Shown piece by piece: positions 52,462 through 63,203 of a stretch of DNA of 64,000 nucleotides; position 1 is the stretch's first letter; every line of letters begins with the position of its first letter. The notes under the pieces were generated by a model. That model was not told where the DNA came from, ran no database searches, and saw nothing but the letters and a program-made list of their open reading frames with translations. The DNA is from Schizosaccharomyces osmophilus (lineage: Eukaryota; Ascomycota; Schizosaccharomycetes; Schizosaccharomycetales; Schizosaccharomycetaceae): the NCBI RefSeq assembly GCF_027921745.1, contig NC_079240.1:1047001-1111000 (forward strand). The letters are read 5' to 3'. Position numbers and translations under genes: made by a program.

Positions 52462-53781
52462 ATGAACAACATGCGCAATTCTAAGACTCAGTTAGAGAAT
52501 TTTGCTCTTTTTGACGACATTTGTACTCTGCTTTTTATTGACAAAATACATTACTGGTCTGAGATCCATAAGGTTCGTAAACTTGTGAGTCGCTCTATCG
52601 AACGGATTGACCCGCAGCTTCTTCTTGGCATAGTCATCCAGAATGTGATAGAACAGAACGATTTGGACGGTGCGGTTGAGGAAGTATCGAAACTGCGCGA
52701 ACTGCAGCCTATATTCCAAAGATGGTCAGGATCATCAAATAATGCTTTCCTAAGGCACGTTCGTTTGTATTTATCTCTCTACCTTCCTTCTTGTAACTTT
52801 GAAATTTGCTCTACTAACAGGTACTTTACTTCGACTAAACATGAAGCCTGCGTAACCGCCCGAGAACCTATACAAGCAGGAGACGATATTTTAGATCTGT
52901 CAGGGACTATTGTAAAATTAACCCCTAAAGAAGAAAGGACTTTAGGGGCTGAGAAAGATTTTAGTATTCTGCATTCTAGTAGATTAGGTTCAATGTGTCT
53001 ATTTTTGGGGCCTGCTCGTTTTGTGAATCATGATTGTGAGGCCAATTGCCGATTTAATACTTCGGGTAGAAGAATTTGGCTGAAATCCATTAAGCCAATA
53101 CTACCAGGACAAGAAATTACTACTTTCTATTCTTCAAATTATTTCGGTACCGATAACTGTGAATGTCTTTGTTCTACGTGTGAACAAAAAGGCATGAATG
53201 GCTACAGAAAATTTTTTAATTACCATTTGAATACATTAAAGTCATCGTACTTAGAGAGTGTGTCTGCTCAACAAAGCCAGCAAAGAGAAGGGCATCCTTT
53301 CTCCATATCTCAACAAGACATGCTTTTCCTCAGTCATTGGGACACTGGTAGCGACTTAAGTAATGCTTCGGATTCTGATTTAGATGATGAGTTTTCTCTA
53401 TATATCCCGCGGCATAAAAAGAGAATTTGGTCTCGTGAACGAAAATCTATGGAAACAGCATTCTTAGAAGAAACGATGAAATCACAACAGCAAACAAGCT
53501 TTGATAAGTTTCGAAAAGAGCTTAAAAGGAGAAGGCTGAATGGCAGTATTGAATATTCTTGCTCAGATTGTCAAGGACTTTTCAACGCATCTTTGTCTCG
53601 TGCTCAAGATAGAAGGTGCCAAAAATGTTCACGTCATTTTCATCTTTATGAACTTCCGTGGCCATTTCGAAGTAGATCCGAATACGAAGAAGCTAGGCCT
53701 GTTAGCCCTACCAAAGAAATTGCCCAGAAACAACACACCATGTCGTTGCGACGAAAAAAGCATATAAGCTATACCATTTAA
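52462..53781 (+). CDS. set9: Histone H4-K20 methyltransferase Set9
   Basis: SET-domain enzyme that methylates H4 Lys20, needed for Crb2 recruitment in the DNA-damage checkpoint. One exon, 439 aa, starting MNNMRNSKTQLENF; the GTG six codons earlier is not used. SET core: VTAREPIQAGDDILDLSG, then RFVNHDCEANC near residue 186 and ITTFYSSNYFG near 215, followed by a Cys-rich post-SET-like CECLCSTCE. After a Ser/acidic linker, a second zinc-type motif appears near the end, CSDCQGLF and CQKCSRHFHLYELPW, as in Suv4-20/Set9 proteins. Confidence 0.94.
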   Translation: MNNMRNSKTQLENFALFDDICTLLFIDKIHYWSEIHKVRKLVSRSIERIDPQLLLGIVIQNVIEQNDLDGAVEEVSKLRELQPIFQRWSGSSNNAFLRHVRLYLSLYLPSCNFEICSTNRYFTSTKHEACVTAREPIQAGDDILDLSGTIVKLTPKEERTLGAEKDFSILHSSRLGSMCLFLGPARFVNHDCEANCRFNTSGRRIWLKSIKPILPGQEITTFYSSNYFGTDNCECLCSTCEQKGMNGYRKFFNYHLNTLKSSYLESVSAQQSQQREGHPFSISQQDMLFLSHWDTGSDLSNASDSDLDDEFSLYIPRHKKRIWSRERKSMETAFLEETMKSQQQTSFDKFRKELKRRRLNGSIEYSCSDCQGLFNASLSRAQDRRCQKCSRHFHLYELPWPFRSRSEYEEARPVSPTKEIAQKQHTMSLRRKKHISYTI

Positions 53782-54098
53782 GCTACTATATATATTATGT
53801 TTTGGATACAATTAGGTCTATTCGATCATTCACTGTTAATTTATCTATAGGTTCTATGATCCTAGTGATTATAGAAGTTTTGCCAACTAAATTGGTTTAA
53901 AAATAATAATTCCTAAAAAAAGTTAGATTATGTAGTAATATGAAATGTCTACTTATACGTTAATGCAAATTTGGAGTTCTAGGAAGTATGTAGTGCCTCT
54001 CGTGTTACCGGCAGTGCAATTTTCCATTACCACTAAAAAAAGTAAGAAGGATCAAGAAGTGCTTTGCTTTTCTAAATAAGTTCGTTATTTAGATAAAC
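53782..54098. other. Intergenic: set9 3' flank and MATE promoter
   Basis: 317 bases containing the 45-codon ORF at 53945-54079, described separately. Confidence 0.55.
53945..54079 (+). CDS. Possible 44-residue protein or uORF before the MATE gene
   Basis: ATG to TAA frame coding MSTYTLMQIWSSRKYVVPLV, a short hydrophobic stretch, then a lysine-rich end TTKKSKKDQ. It stops 19 bases before the MATE ATG on the same strand, so it may be an upstream ORF in that mRNA. The basic, single-helix build resembles tiny mitochondrial membrane subunits, but I recognise no family. A GTAAGA inside could be a donor. Confidence 0.25.
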   Translation: MSTYTLMQIWSSRKYVVPLVLPAVQFSITTKKSKKDQEVLCFSK

Positions 54099-55739
54099 AT
54101 GCAAAGTGAAGAAGAGCCCATTTTAGGGCCAAATGTAAAACAACCTACGAATAGAAGAAGATCGAGCATTGTTTATGGGTTGTCTCGTCCACAATTTGTC
54201 GGTTCTGATGCAAAGAGTGCACCCTCTTCTTTACAGGATTTTATTGAATCACGTCAAAGAGCTTCGAGGCGAGCTCAAGCTTCTACAACAGCACCCAATT
54301 ATGGTTCTCTAGAAGAAGCAGGGCGGGAGTCTAGCTCCTCTGCTTCGGCGTCAAGTGAAGAAATTGATAATGTCCAGGATAGCACTTGGCAAAAAGAATT
54401 ACGTTTACTGGTTAGCTTTGGTATACCAGTCGTTTTAACTTCGTTACTGCAATATGGGGAAGTAATCATAACGGTCTTTTCACTAGGACATCTAGGTAAA
54501 ACGGAATTATCAGCTGCTAGTCTTTCAAATATGACTGCTACTATTACAGCTTTTGCCATTTATCAAGGTATCGTTTCCGCTCTTGATACTCTTGGCACCC
54601 AATGCTTTGGATCAGGAAACTATGAGTTAATAGGTCTCCATTTACAAAGAATTCTTTCAGTTTTATGTTTGCTTCAATTACCAATAATTTTTGTCTGGTG
54701 GAATATAGAACCGATTCTCCTTTTCTTTAAGCAGGATCCTACCACTTGCTATCTAGCGGGTAGATACATGAGGGTCTTGTTGCTTGCCAGTCCTGCTTAC
54801 GCACTATTTGAGTCCTTAAAACGGTTTTTACAAGTACAAGGTATTTTTCAACCAGTTACCAACATTTTAGCCTTTATTGTTCCTCTCAACATTCTTTTAA
54901 ATTATCTGTTTGTATGGAGCCCTTGGTTCGGGTTCGGATTCATGGGCGCCCCCGTTGCTGTTACAATTACGCTTTGGATGGCTTGCGCAATTCTTCTATG
55001 GTATATTGTAAATATCAATGGACGCCAGGCTTGGGGAGGCTTTAGTAAAGAGGCTTTAAGAAATTGGGGTCCATTATGCAGGCTTGCTGTTCCTGGCGTT
55101 GTTATGATATGTAGCGAATATTGGGCTTTTGAGTTATTGACATTCGTTGCGGGCGTTTTGGGTACTACAGATCTCGCTTCTATGTCAGTCTTATCTACGA
55201 CTTCTTCTATTTCATACACTATTGCCTTTGGTGTAGCTGCAGCTGCTGCTACACGAGTAGGAAACCTGATTGGCGCTGGAAATACAAAGCTTGCTAAACT
55301 TTCGACTTATGTCGCTGTATCCGTAGCAGCGTTGATTGGGCTTTGCATAACTTCCCTGATGGTAATATTTAGGAATCATTGGGCCTACCTGTTCACTTCC
55401 GACAAAGATGTGGTACAGTTGGTTGCTAAACTCGTTCCTCTTTGTGCATTAATGAACATTGCCGATAACACCCAGTGCGTAGCTGGAGGTGTTCTTCGTG
55501 GTCAGGGACGTCAGCGTATTGGAGGCATCGTTAACTTCGTCGCCTACTATATTCTAGCTTTGCCCATAGCTATCATTTTATGCTTTTACCTTGATTGGGG
55601 TCTGTTTGGCTTGTGGGTTGGAATAACTGTCGCGGTTTTTGTTATAGCTGCCGTTGAAACGCATTGCGCTCTTCATGTCAACTGGGAACATTTGGTTGAA
55701 GTTGCTGAACAACAGATTGATGAAGCTCTTAATGTTTGA
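54099..55739 (+). CDS. MATE-family multidrug/toxin efflux transporter
   Basis: Membrane transporter of the MATE family, expected to export organic cations or toxins in exchange for protons, in vacuolar or plasma membrane. One exon, 546 aa. The polar N-terminal 100 residues hold RRRSSIVYGLSRPQF and Ser-rich stretches. Twelve hydrophobic segments follow in two halves. Landmarks: GIPVVLTSLLQYGEVIITVF (helix 1), ALDTLGTQCFGSGNYELIG (the conserved helix 2 motif) and LAVPGVVMICSEYWAFELLT (start of half 2). AAAAATRVGNLIGAGNTKLA repeats the helix 2 motif in half 2. GVLRGQGRQRIGGIVNFVAYY is near the end. Substrate unknown. Confidence 0.93.
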   Translation: MQSEEEPILGPNVKQPTNRRRSSIVYGLSRPQFVGSDAKSAPSSLQDFIESRQRASRRAQASTTAPNYGSLEEAGRESSSSASASSEEIDNVQDSTWQKELRLLVSFGIPVVLTSLLQYGEVIITVFSLGHLGKTELSAASLSNMTATITAFAIYQGIVSALDTLGTQCFGSGNYELIGLHLQRILSVLCLLQLPIIFVWWNIEPILLFFKQDPTTCYLAGRYMRVLLLASPAYALFESLKRFLQVQGIFQPVTNILAFIVPLNILLNYLFVWSPWFGFGFMGAPVAVTITLWMACAILLWYIVNINGRQAWGGFSKEALRNWGPLCRLAVPGVVMICSEYWAFELLTFVAGVLGTTDLASMSVLSTTSSISYTIAFGVAAAAATRVGNLIGAGNTKLAKLSTYVAVSVAALIGLCITSLMVIFRNHWAYLFTSDKDVVQLVAKLVPLCALMNIADNTQCVAGGVLRGQGRQRIGGIVNFVAYYILALPIAIILCFYLDWGLFGLWVGITVAVFVIAAVETHCALHVNWEHLVEVAEQQIDEALNV

Positions 55740-56027
55740 TTTTGATAGCTCTTTATTAATTTTTTTTAAAAAGAGTGAAATTTTGTTATTTTTTGAACGA
55801 GCCAACTAGAAAAAAAAAGCAGTGTTTTAGACTCAGAACTTTCTGTGATCAGTGAAATTTCTCAAGAAATTCTAACTTACAGGTTTACCCTTACGCATTT
55901 TAGCTGCTAAAAGCTGCGTATTTCGTATGCGGTAGTTTCATGTATTTGAGGCCTGAACCGCCTTCTCCCAACCAACCCCAATTTTGAATAAAAACTCAAG
56001 GACCCTCAAAATTACAATATTTTGTAA

Positions 56028-56900
56028 ATGTCTTTGGTATCTTATGATAGTTCGGATTCTGATGAAGAATATGAAAAGAAAACTGGTACAAGATCGACGT
56101 CTAATGAAAACTTGTTTCAGCATGCGAGAAAAATCCCTAAAGGAATGGGAAATCATGAGAAAATAGAAAGCAACTCACCTTTAAATATGGACAATAAGAT
56201 TCATCACAATGTTGATTTGAAAGAAGATGATGCAGACCGGCATAAGAGCTCACCATCAAAACACTTGAATGGACCTGTAATGCTTAACCAACTTTTGCCT
56301 GCTCCTCATCATGGGAAAAATATTCTGCCAAAAAAATCAAAGCGTTCAGACATAGAGGCTGAGACTGTACGTGGCAATACAAAACCAAACGATGATGAGA
56401 GTTCACCATTCGCCGATGTACCTAATGATATAGAAAATGCCAGTACCGGCTTCATTTCGCTTTTTAATGTGTCAACCCCTTATAGGCATGCGCATGAAGG
56501 ATCTACAGCAAACGAGCCATGTTATGAACCCGTATTTGTGAAACCTCAACGAAAGAAACAGCGTATTAATACAGAATCTCTGAAAGACTCAAACGAGAAT
56601 TCGTCACTGCAATTTAGCAAACCACAAGATACCGAAAAAGCGCCATCACCTGAAGCGGATATTATTGAAGGAAGACGGAAAGAAAAGGTTCGGCTTATTG
56701 ACGTTGACATGAATCAATTACCTAAGGTAGATACTCAAGAATACACTTCTGCAACACCATCGATTAAAAGCGTGGCTCCTGGTCGACATCAACTATCATC
56801 CTTGGTTGGAATGGCTGCAAGTCAAAAGGAGAGTTTCGAAGCATATTTTGAACAGCAACGTGCAAACAAAAAGGCTTCGTCAAAAAGTTATGGGTTTTAA
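56028..56900 (+). CDS. cwf20: Cwf20-like spliceosome-associated protein (PRCC type)
   Basis: Mostly disordered nuclear protein of 290 aa, one exon, from MSLVSYDSSDSDEEYEKK. That acidic opening (V-x-Y-x-S-S-x-S-x-E-E) and the C-terminal helix HQLSSLVGMAASQKESFEAY match the PRCC family; LVGMAA and the final KSYGF are the conserved parts. In S. pombe this locus is cwf20, found in the Cdc5/NTC splicing complex. No catalytic domain. The function is inferred from family and position. Confidence 0.85.
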   Translation: MSLVSYDSSDSDEEYEKKTGTRSTSNENLFQHARKIPKGMGNHEKIESNSPLNMDNKIHHNVDLKEDDADRHKSSPSKHLNGPVMLNQLLPAPHHGKNILPKKSKRSDIEAETVRGNTKPNDDESSPFADVPNDIENASTGFISLFNVSTPYRHAHEGSTANEPCYEPVFVKPQRKKQRINTESLKDSNENSSLQFSKPQDTEKAPSPEADIIEGRRKEKVRLIDVDMNQLPKVDTQEYTSATPSIKSVAPGRHQLSSLVGMAASQKESFEAYFEQQRANKKASSKSYGF

Positions 56901-57496
56901 TGATTAAATTATTTTTGATGTTAAGGAACAATATTATGAAAAGAGTGCTAGCGCATTAGATTTTTTTTCAAATGAACCTTTTATGGTAAGCATGGGCGCA
57001 AAGGACTGAGTGCTTCAAGTTTTATCTCGACACTCGTTAGAAATATAATATTTAAAAACATTCTTTCAAGTTGTAGATTCATCAATTAGATTTTAGTAAT
57101 CTCTATGCTCTTACATCAAAAATGGAACCTAATTCCAGTTTGTTCATAGTAACTTACCTTTTATTTTAACAAATATCTTGTTACTATTTTATTCCACTTT
57201 GTTTTCATTGCAATCGTGTTCTCTCGGGGTTTCCCTCGATGACTTACTTCTTCAGACACCAAGTACCCCTTGAAATACCAATTAATTCATGAAAACTCCT
57301 ATATAATAAAGGCATAGGACTTACCATTTATATTGTATTATTTTGAACAAGTATTATTAATTATTTTCTATTTATACCCACTAATCAGTACTTTTGACGC
57401 TCACGCTCGTTTATTATTATTTTGGTAACGAATTTGGACCTAATATTTTGTTTAGTTTTAGAAAAAGTATTTCGAAGAATTCTTTATGAATACAGG
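56901..57496. other. Intergenic: cwf20 3' flank and mid1 promoter
   Basis: About 0.6 kb, AT-rich. The mid1 frame is open upstream of its ATG to 57422 but only via TTG. No other gene. Confidence 0.6.
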
Positions 57497-60151
57497 ATGG
57501 AAGAAAATAAAAGGAAAGACATATTTACTGGAGAGCAATCATTCTCTCAGTTGAGTTCTGAATTGGATACTCAGGGTACCCCAGTGGGCGAGAAAACACC
57601 GTTGTTTTTTGAAGGACCTAGCTTAGATGTTTCTCCTAATGATGCATCGAGATTTTTGTCTAATGAGAGCGGTGATGTTTCCTTTGGTAACATGTCAGAG
57701 CTTAATGTTGCTACCGACCTTTTAGAATCTTTAGATTTAAGGAGTATGTACATGCAGGGTTATGGTCACAACAATGCTTTATATAATTCATCCCAAAGTC
57801 CCACAAGAAAGTCTGGTGGCTTCTCTATGGGACGACGTACAAATCCATCTAATGAAGAGCGAATTCCTAGTTTAACTTACACTACCGGAAGCTCAAATGT
57901 CTCTTCACGACCTTCAATGTTTAAAGAGGACGGTGTATCCGATATTCAGGATGATCAATCAGCAGAGATTTCTCAAAGGATCGTTTATTCCGAAGGCGAT
58001 GCTTCGCGAGATGATTCTTTAGATAAATCCGATTTTATTTCATCTGCATCTTCACCCAAGAGTACACCAGTTGGCTCTTTGTCAAGACCAGATGATTATT
58101 CTAATAAAGCAGAAGCAAACGGTAGGTTACCTCGTCCAGCTTCTAGTATTGGTAAGCCTCTGCCACCCCTTCCCTTTTCTCCGGAGAGGGTTTCTCGAGC
58201 TCTACCACATACGCCGCAATTGCTCTCTTCGAAGGTTAATTACGAAATGCCATCCGATGATTCTTTAAAGAACGAAACTGTAGACTATCATCCGCAACAT
58301 CCCCTTGCACCCATTCAAGAAGCACCAGTGGAAGATACCACTGAACAAGTTTCGGCGTCTGTTTTTGAAGATGATGCCAATAAGTCATTAGTTTCTTCTG
58401 ACAGTCTTCGTAAGAAAGTACAAGCCAAACTAGAAGCTAAGCGTGCTTCTGATGGAAGTTTCTACCTAAGCTCATCTCAAGACAATGACGAATTTTCGAA
58501 AGAATCGATGAGCAATGAACAAATTCCCAACATTTTAGAAGACTATGTGGATAACAATGAAAAAATAATTACGAATGATTATTGTCAATCTCCTTCGAAG
58601 CGTGGTTCAGTTACTTATAAAGAGGTTCCTCGATATTCGCTCGCTGCTGCGAAGATTAAATTTAGTGTAGCTAGTCAACGAGGTCGCATCAAAAGCAGCT
58701 CCTCCATTGATAATTTAAGTGCTATACTGGATTCAGATGAACTTCACCACAAGCCAATAACTCCTATTCCTGGCTCGAAACGTACTTTTAGCAATATTAC
58801 CGCAAATGATATCGCAGGTCAATCAGATTTTGCTCCGACCAGTCCGCAATCCGAGAGAGAAGGAGCATGGAACGTTTCAGAAACGGGAACTGTCGCTTAT
58901 TACGAGCCAACTTTTGATGTGTCAGACAAAATCGATGAAGTTAGGCAATCTACACCCGTTTCAGATGAAGAGGCAATTAATCGGTCTAAATCCTTGGAAA
59001 TTGATCGCTCAAAATCCAACCGCATAAATAAGCCTAAAGTCGGATCTGCAGCTGTTGGAGTTGAGAACGTTACTCCACGACCATCAACTTCGCTGGGTTT
59101 TGTCAAACGAGATATTTTTGAAGATAAGCCTAAATCTTTACCAAAAAGCGGCCGCTTCTTTATTCATTTAAATTATTTTCGACACGTTTCCTCGCCTTTT
59201 GTTGGCGATCAGCCGGGTATGAGAATAAGCGTAGTTACGCCTTCTCAAAGTGTTCAACTTCCATGGCAAGTGAACAAAGGTAATGATATATTGGACCATG
59301 ATTTCACCTTTCCCGCTGATGATAAATTTACCGTCAATTTCATGTTTTTTGATATGCCGCACCGTAATACTCGAGAAAAGGAACAAGCAAATTCCGCAAA
59401 GAATGACTCAGAAGCTGTTAATGTGGAGAGCAAATCGAAAACAAAAAGACTTTTTGAACGTCTTTTCAATCGACGCAAAAAAAGAAAACTATCGAAATTT
59501 AGTTCTTTAAATGGGGGTAAGCAAAAACCTGACTACTTGGCCAGAGTATCAGGAATGGCAACTCTGACATTGTCTCGTGTTAAGAATAAATGCTCTGGTA
59601 AAGTTTTAGTTACTGAAATTCCCATTAGATTACAGGCCATATCTGGTAAATCCGATCTAAAGCTGAACGATGTTATAGGAAACCTTTCATTGAGTTGTCT
59701 GTATATTCCGGAGCTTGCCATTCCAGAATCTGAAATGCCTATAACATTAAGTCAAGCTAATCAAGATCTTCGACATGTTCGTCAGAGCTATATATACAAA
59801 GAAGGTCATGTGTATATACTGGAGGGTACGTCTGTTCGTAGACGATATGCAGTTCTGTCTTCCAAAAAGATTAGTTTATATACGGACAAAGGTGGTGATT
59901 TTCTTTTAGGCTTGAAAGCTGTTGGAGATGCAAGGATTTTATCTATAGCGGATTGTGACAAAGAAGTATTAAATCTAGGAATTACTATGGGAATCCTACT
60001 TACTACCGATAAAGGGGTTCGCGTGAAGTTTTACTCAGAATCTGAGAAGGAGTGTACAAAATGGTTTGAGGTACTTAATACACATTCATTGGTATTAGAA
60101 AGAGGAATTCAGACACCCTGGCTTCAAGAGTTTGTTAAGCTTATTCAATAA
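57497..60151 (+). CDS. mid1: Mid1/Dmf1, anillin-like division-site protein
   Basis: Places the cytokinetic ring at mid-cell by linking plasma membrane to myosin and formin; shuttles from the nucleus. One exon, 884 aa from MEENKRKDIFTGEQSFSQ. The N-terminal block with EKTPLFFEG or close variant and LSELNVATDLLESLDLRSMY is nearly the S. pombe Mid1 sequence I recall and is the Plo1/Myo2-binding region. Long disordered middle with Ser-Pro sites. A polybasic stretch RLFERLFNRRKKRKL (about 655-670) suits nuclear import and membrane binding. The C-terminal C2-like region and PH domain (about 775-880: SYIYKEGHVYILEGTSVRRR) end the protein. Confidence 0.94.
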   Translation: MEENKRKDIFTGEQSFSQLSSELDTQGTPVGEKTPLFFEGPSLDVSPNDASRFLSNESGDVSFGNMSELNVATDLLESLDLRSMYMQGYGHNNALYNSSQSPTRKSGGFSMGRRTNPSNEERIPSLTYTTGSSNVSSRPSMFKEDGVSDIQDDQSAEISQRIVYSEGDASRDDSLDKSDFISSASSPKSTPVGSLSRPDDYSNKAEANGRLPRPASSIGKPLPPLPFSPERVSRALPHTPQLLSSKVNYEMPSDDSLKNETVDYHPQHPLAPIQEAPVEDTTEQVSASVFEDDANKSLVSSDSLRKKVQAKLEAKRASDGSFYLSSSQDNDEFSKESMSNEQIPNILEDYVDNNEKIITNDYCQSPSKRGSVTYKEVPRYSLAAAKIKFSVASQRGRIKSSSSIDNLSAILDSDELHHKPITPIPGSKRTFSNITANDIAGQSDFAPTSPQSEREGAWNVSETGTVAYYEPTFDVSDKIDEVRQSTPVSDEEAINRSKSLEIDRSKSNRINKPKVGSAAVGVENVTPRPSTSLGFVKRDIFEDKPKSLPKSGRFFIHLNYFRHVSSPFVGDQPGMRISVVTPSQSVQLPWQVNKGNDILDHDFTFPADDKFTVNFMFFDMPHRNTREKEQANSAKNDSEAVNVESKSKTKRLFERLFNRRKKRKLSKFSSLNGGKQKPDYLARVSGMATLTLSRVKNKCSGKVLVTEIPIRLQAISGKSDLKLNDVIGNLSLSCLYIPELAIPESEMPITLSQANQDLRHVRQSYIYKEGHVYILEGTSVRRRYAVLSSKKISLYTDKGGDFLLGLKAVGDARILSIADCDKEVLNLGITMGILLTTDKGVRVKFYSESEKECTKWFEVLNTHSLVLERGIQTPWLQEFVKLIQ

Positions 60152-60395
60152 TTTTGGACTTTTTGATTTTGGATCAGTATGACAAGTTGGCGGTATATTT
60201 TGTTAATTGTAATTTGAATAAATTTTAATTATTAAGATAATTACTCGAATTTCTATGTTTGTTGTAGTACAGTATACTGAAATAGGTAGCTTATTGCAAC
60301 TGTACACAGCGAAGACTTTTGTGTTGTGATCACAAGCATAAGCGCATCCAACTCTAGCTCAGACTTAACAAAAGAGAAAGCTCGTAATAAGGATT

Positions 60396-61163
60396 ATGGA
60401 TCCGAAAATAGAACAATATAGTTACGGTTTTTGGAAAATAAAAACCCAAAAAGGTGCTATTTTGAAATCGTATGAGGCTGATAATATGCAGACGAATTTA
60501 GGATTTGCGCCTCCTGAGATGACATTTGGAAAGAACTTCATTACAATTTATTATAAAGATAGCCCAATTTACGGGTTTTTTACCAAGGATGCTCTAGAAA
60601 TGGTCGGTAAAGGATCTGGTGAATTAATGCAAGTTTCATTCGCAGAAGAGTGGATAAAATCAAGAACCAAAACCGGAGAGAGCTTTCCTGTTGTCTCTCC
60701 TTATGATTGGACTTACTACACCGAATACCAAGGTACAGTTTTAGATCAAAACCTTCGTTTCAAAGACGTTCAGGACCAAATACCTGCGGTAAAGATTGTA
60801 CAAGCCGGTAGTAACTTGTGGTACACCGAGTTAATATTGTTCGAAGACGAATTAGCTGATAATGGCAAAGCAATGTTTGATGTTCGAGTACGGATAGTGA
60901 AAGGACACTTCATTTTGCTAGCAAGATTGGTAATGCGTTTGGATAATGTAATAGTGCGTGTGAATGAGACAAGGATCTATATCGATTTGAATGGTAATCG
61001 GGTATTAAAAGACTTTCGTAAAAAAGAGTCCAATTATGAGAGCGTCATTAAACGTATACCTCTAGGATCAGATAAAGCAAGACTTTTGGATGATAATAAC
61101 TGGCTTAGTGAAAGTTTACCATTGCTGTACCACAATGTATCAGAGCTTCGGGGTGTACTTTAA
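60396..61163 (+). CDS. tip41: TIP41, TOR-pathway PP2A regulator
   Basis: TIP41-like protein that binds type 2A phosphatases or their Tap42 partner in nutrient signalling. 255 aa, one exon. Conserved blocks: WKIKTQKGAILKSYE at the start, LGFAPPEMTFGKNF, SPYDWTYYTEYQGTV (the family core with DWTY-x-T-x-Y-x-GT), LWYTELILFEDELADNG and the MRLDNVIVRVNETRIYID tail. Cytosolic, no membrane segments. It lies between mid1 and cbp3 as in S. pombe. Confidence 0.95.
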   Translation: MDPKIEQYSYGFWKIKTQKGAILKSYEADNMQTNLGFAPPEMTFGKNFITIYYKDSPIYGFFTKDALEMVGKGSGELMQVSFAEEWIKSRTKTGESFPVVSPYDWTYYTEYQGTVLDQNLRFKDVQDQIPAVKIVQAGSNLWYTELILFEDELADNGKAMFDVRVRIVKGHFILLARLVMRLDNVIVRVNETRIYIDLNGNRVLKDFRKKESNYESVIKRIPLGSDKARLLDDNNWLSESLPLLYHNVSELRGVL

Positions 61164-61758
61164 GTGCAGGTATAAAATGAATTTTGCCCAAGTCATTTGG
61201 CTTACTATTGTCATTCGAGAGTTTCTGATGGTTGGATAAAGTAATATTTTTATACGTGCTCTTTTCGCACGGATGTATAGAGGCCAACAAATGCACTGCT
61301 TTCATGAAATCCATAATGGATAAAGGATGCTTCCCCAGCATTCAATTTCATACTGGATTAAAGTTGAGTGACCTTTAGGTTAATATTTTTTCCTTATATT
61401 TATGTAATATACACTGATTTATTCGTTTGCTAGCTCAAAAGTACACAAAGTAATGATTGTTCTGGGTTTTGATTTCATAGTCATGCAGAAAGCACCTCTT
61501 CTTTATATAAGGCCTATTATATTAAAAGTAAAACAATAAATCACTTATACATAACATCTTGCAAAGTTTAAAAAATGGTTGGAAGCGAATCGAAATGTTT
61601 CATCCTGAGCTTGCATTAACCAACACTTATACCTTAGAGATTTTCTGTTCACCTTTTCAACAAGAGGTTAATATTTAAGCTATTAAAATCATACCCTGAT
61701 ATAGTATAAAAAACATAAACCCTGAAATTTTGATTCAGAGGTGGGAACCGAGGAAACC
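61164..61758. other. Intergenic: tip41 3' flank and cbp3 promoter
   Basis: About 0.6 kb, no gene or motif of note. Confidence 0.6.
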
Positions 61759-62601
61759 ATGTTGAAAAGTTGTAGACAATTACTGGGCTCCGATGCCAGA
61801 TCGAACTTGTACAGAAATCAGAACAATTGGCTTTTGCCGATAAGAAGTTTACATAGTACTTCTGTTCTATCCAAGGAGACCGTACAAAAGGCAAATCTAA
61901 ACTCTCAGAATGACTCTAAGTTCAAACCATTAACTCCCCCCAAAGACCCAAGAAATATTGCTCCCCCTAATAGTTTTTTAACTAAAGCAAGTCTCTTGTT
62001 TCAAAAAATCATCTCGCCAAAACAGAATATGTTTTTCGAGGCTACCAGTACTGCGAGATATATGTATTATGAGGCTTCACGCCAAGCAACACCAGAAAGG
62101 GATTCTCAAGATGCATTCCAGTTTTGGTTTCGCAGATGTGAAGTACCAATGACATTTCAGTCTTGGTTTCAAATTACACAATTACATCTGTGGATTCTTC
62201 AAACACGTATCCGTGGTCTCCAGCCACAGGAAAAGCAGGCCCTTTCACAAGCTCTAGTAACTCGGTTTTTTGAAGATATGGAATTTCGCATTCATAAAGA
62301 TTATAGGATTAATAGCGATCGCATAACCGGAATGTATTTGAAGGATCTGTTTCAACAGCAAACAGGCGCCATTTTTGGATACGATCAATCGATGTTAGGT
62401 AACGATGCTGTCTTAGCTACCGCAATTTGGAGAAACCTGTTTGCTGGAAGCCAAAACGTTGACTTATCTATTCTAGCTGAAATTGTCGCTTTTGTGCGTT
62501 TGAATGTTTTCGAACTATCAAATACTTCAAATGAAGAATTTATGACTAGAAGAGATGCCTTATTCATTCCACCCGGTCAGCAGATTGAGAAGGTTTATTA
62601 A
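61759..62601 (+). CDS. cbp3: Cytochrome bc1 assembly / cytochrome b translation factor Cbp3
   Basis: Mitochondrial protein that, with Cbp6, sits at the ribosome tunnel and binds new cytochrome b for complex III assembly. One exon, 280 aa, starting at [20 protein letters not shown]; the GTG six codons upstream is excluded. The N terminus is an import signal ending about [11 protein letters not shown]. The ubiquinol-cytochrome c chaperone domain covers about 130-280: [40 protein letters not shown] and [18 protein letters not shown]. Convergent with cmc1. Confidence 0.94.
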   Translation: MLKSCRQLLGSDARSNLYRNQNNWLLPIRSLHSTSVLSKETVQKANLNSQNDSKFKPLTPPKDPRNIAPPNSFLTKASLLFQKIISPKQNMFFEATSTARYMYYEASRQATPERDSQDAFQFWFRRCEVPMTFQSWFQITQLHLWILQTRIRGLQPQEKQALSQALVTRFFEDMEFRIHKDYRINSDRITGMYLKDLFQQQTGAIFGYDQSMLGNDAVLATAIWRNLFAGSQNVDLSILAEIVAFVRLNVFELSNTSNEEFMTRRDALFIPPGQQIEKVY

Positions 62602-62868
62602 TGGACTTATAATACAAAAGACCCGTTGAATTAATATGAAAAGTCAGAATTTTAGTTAGCCATTGCTGGCTTTAATAGCCCAGTATTAAAATATTAATTC
62701 TATTACATTTTGAAGACTCATTTGTAAGTATAGGATGTAGTATATACTATAATCAAAGTTTACAAAAATCGTGGGCAAGATAAGCTCTAGTGGCTTTATT
62801 AACAGTAAGATCTCCTCAGTGAAATACAAGAATCCTTTAGCAAAATTAATTGAATTAATAGAAACTGT

Positions 62869-63203
62869 TTATTCTTTTTCAATTTGCCCTTGAAAAGCTT
62901 TCTGCTTCTCTCCTTCTTGATGGCTGCGTAATCTCCACTCGGATGTTTGGTCTATTCTGTATTTTACTATGTTAGATTCAATATTGTATTTCTATATGTA
63001 TATATTATATTATAAACATACGTTTTTTGAAGGCAACCGTTCATTACACGACTTTGTTGGCGACATTTCCAAAGCACACTGACAGTTCGACCTGTAGCGC
63101 ATTGAACAAAGTCTTCAATTTCCTTTTGGCAGTTCTTTTTCACCTCCTTTTGATATATAGATCGTATCTCAAATTCTTCTTCAATAGCTGACTTATTACC
63201 CAT
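62869..63203 (-). CDS. cmc1: Cmc1-like twin CX9C protein
   Basis: Small intermembrane-space protein of the COX17/Cmc1 group for copper handling or Cox1 assembly. Two exons, 63022-63203 and 62869-62956, give 89 aa, starting [18 protein letters not shown]. The CX9C pair is [11 protein letters not shown] and [12 protein letters not shown] chose the acceptor TACAG at 62957 because it lies a normal distance from the CTAAC branch and continues as [18 protein letters not shown] to a near stop. The earlier TAG acceptor gives an unlikely arginine-rich tail. Divergent from PPCS. Confidence 0.8.

Noticed and set aside
62957-62966. Earlier TAG acceptor for cmc1 exon 2
   Set aside because: Too close to the CTAAC branch and yields an arginine-rich tail; the acceptor ten bases on gives a better ending.
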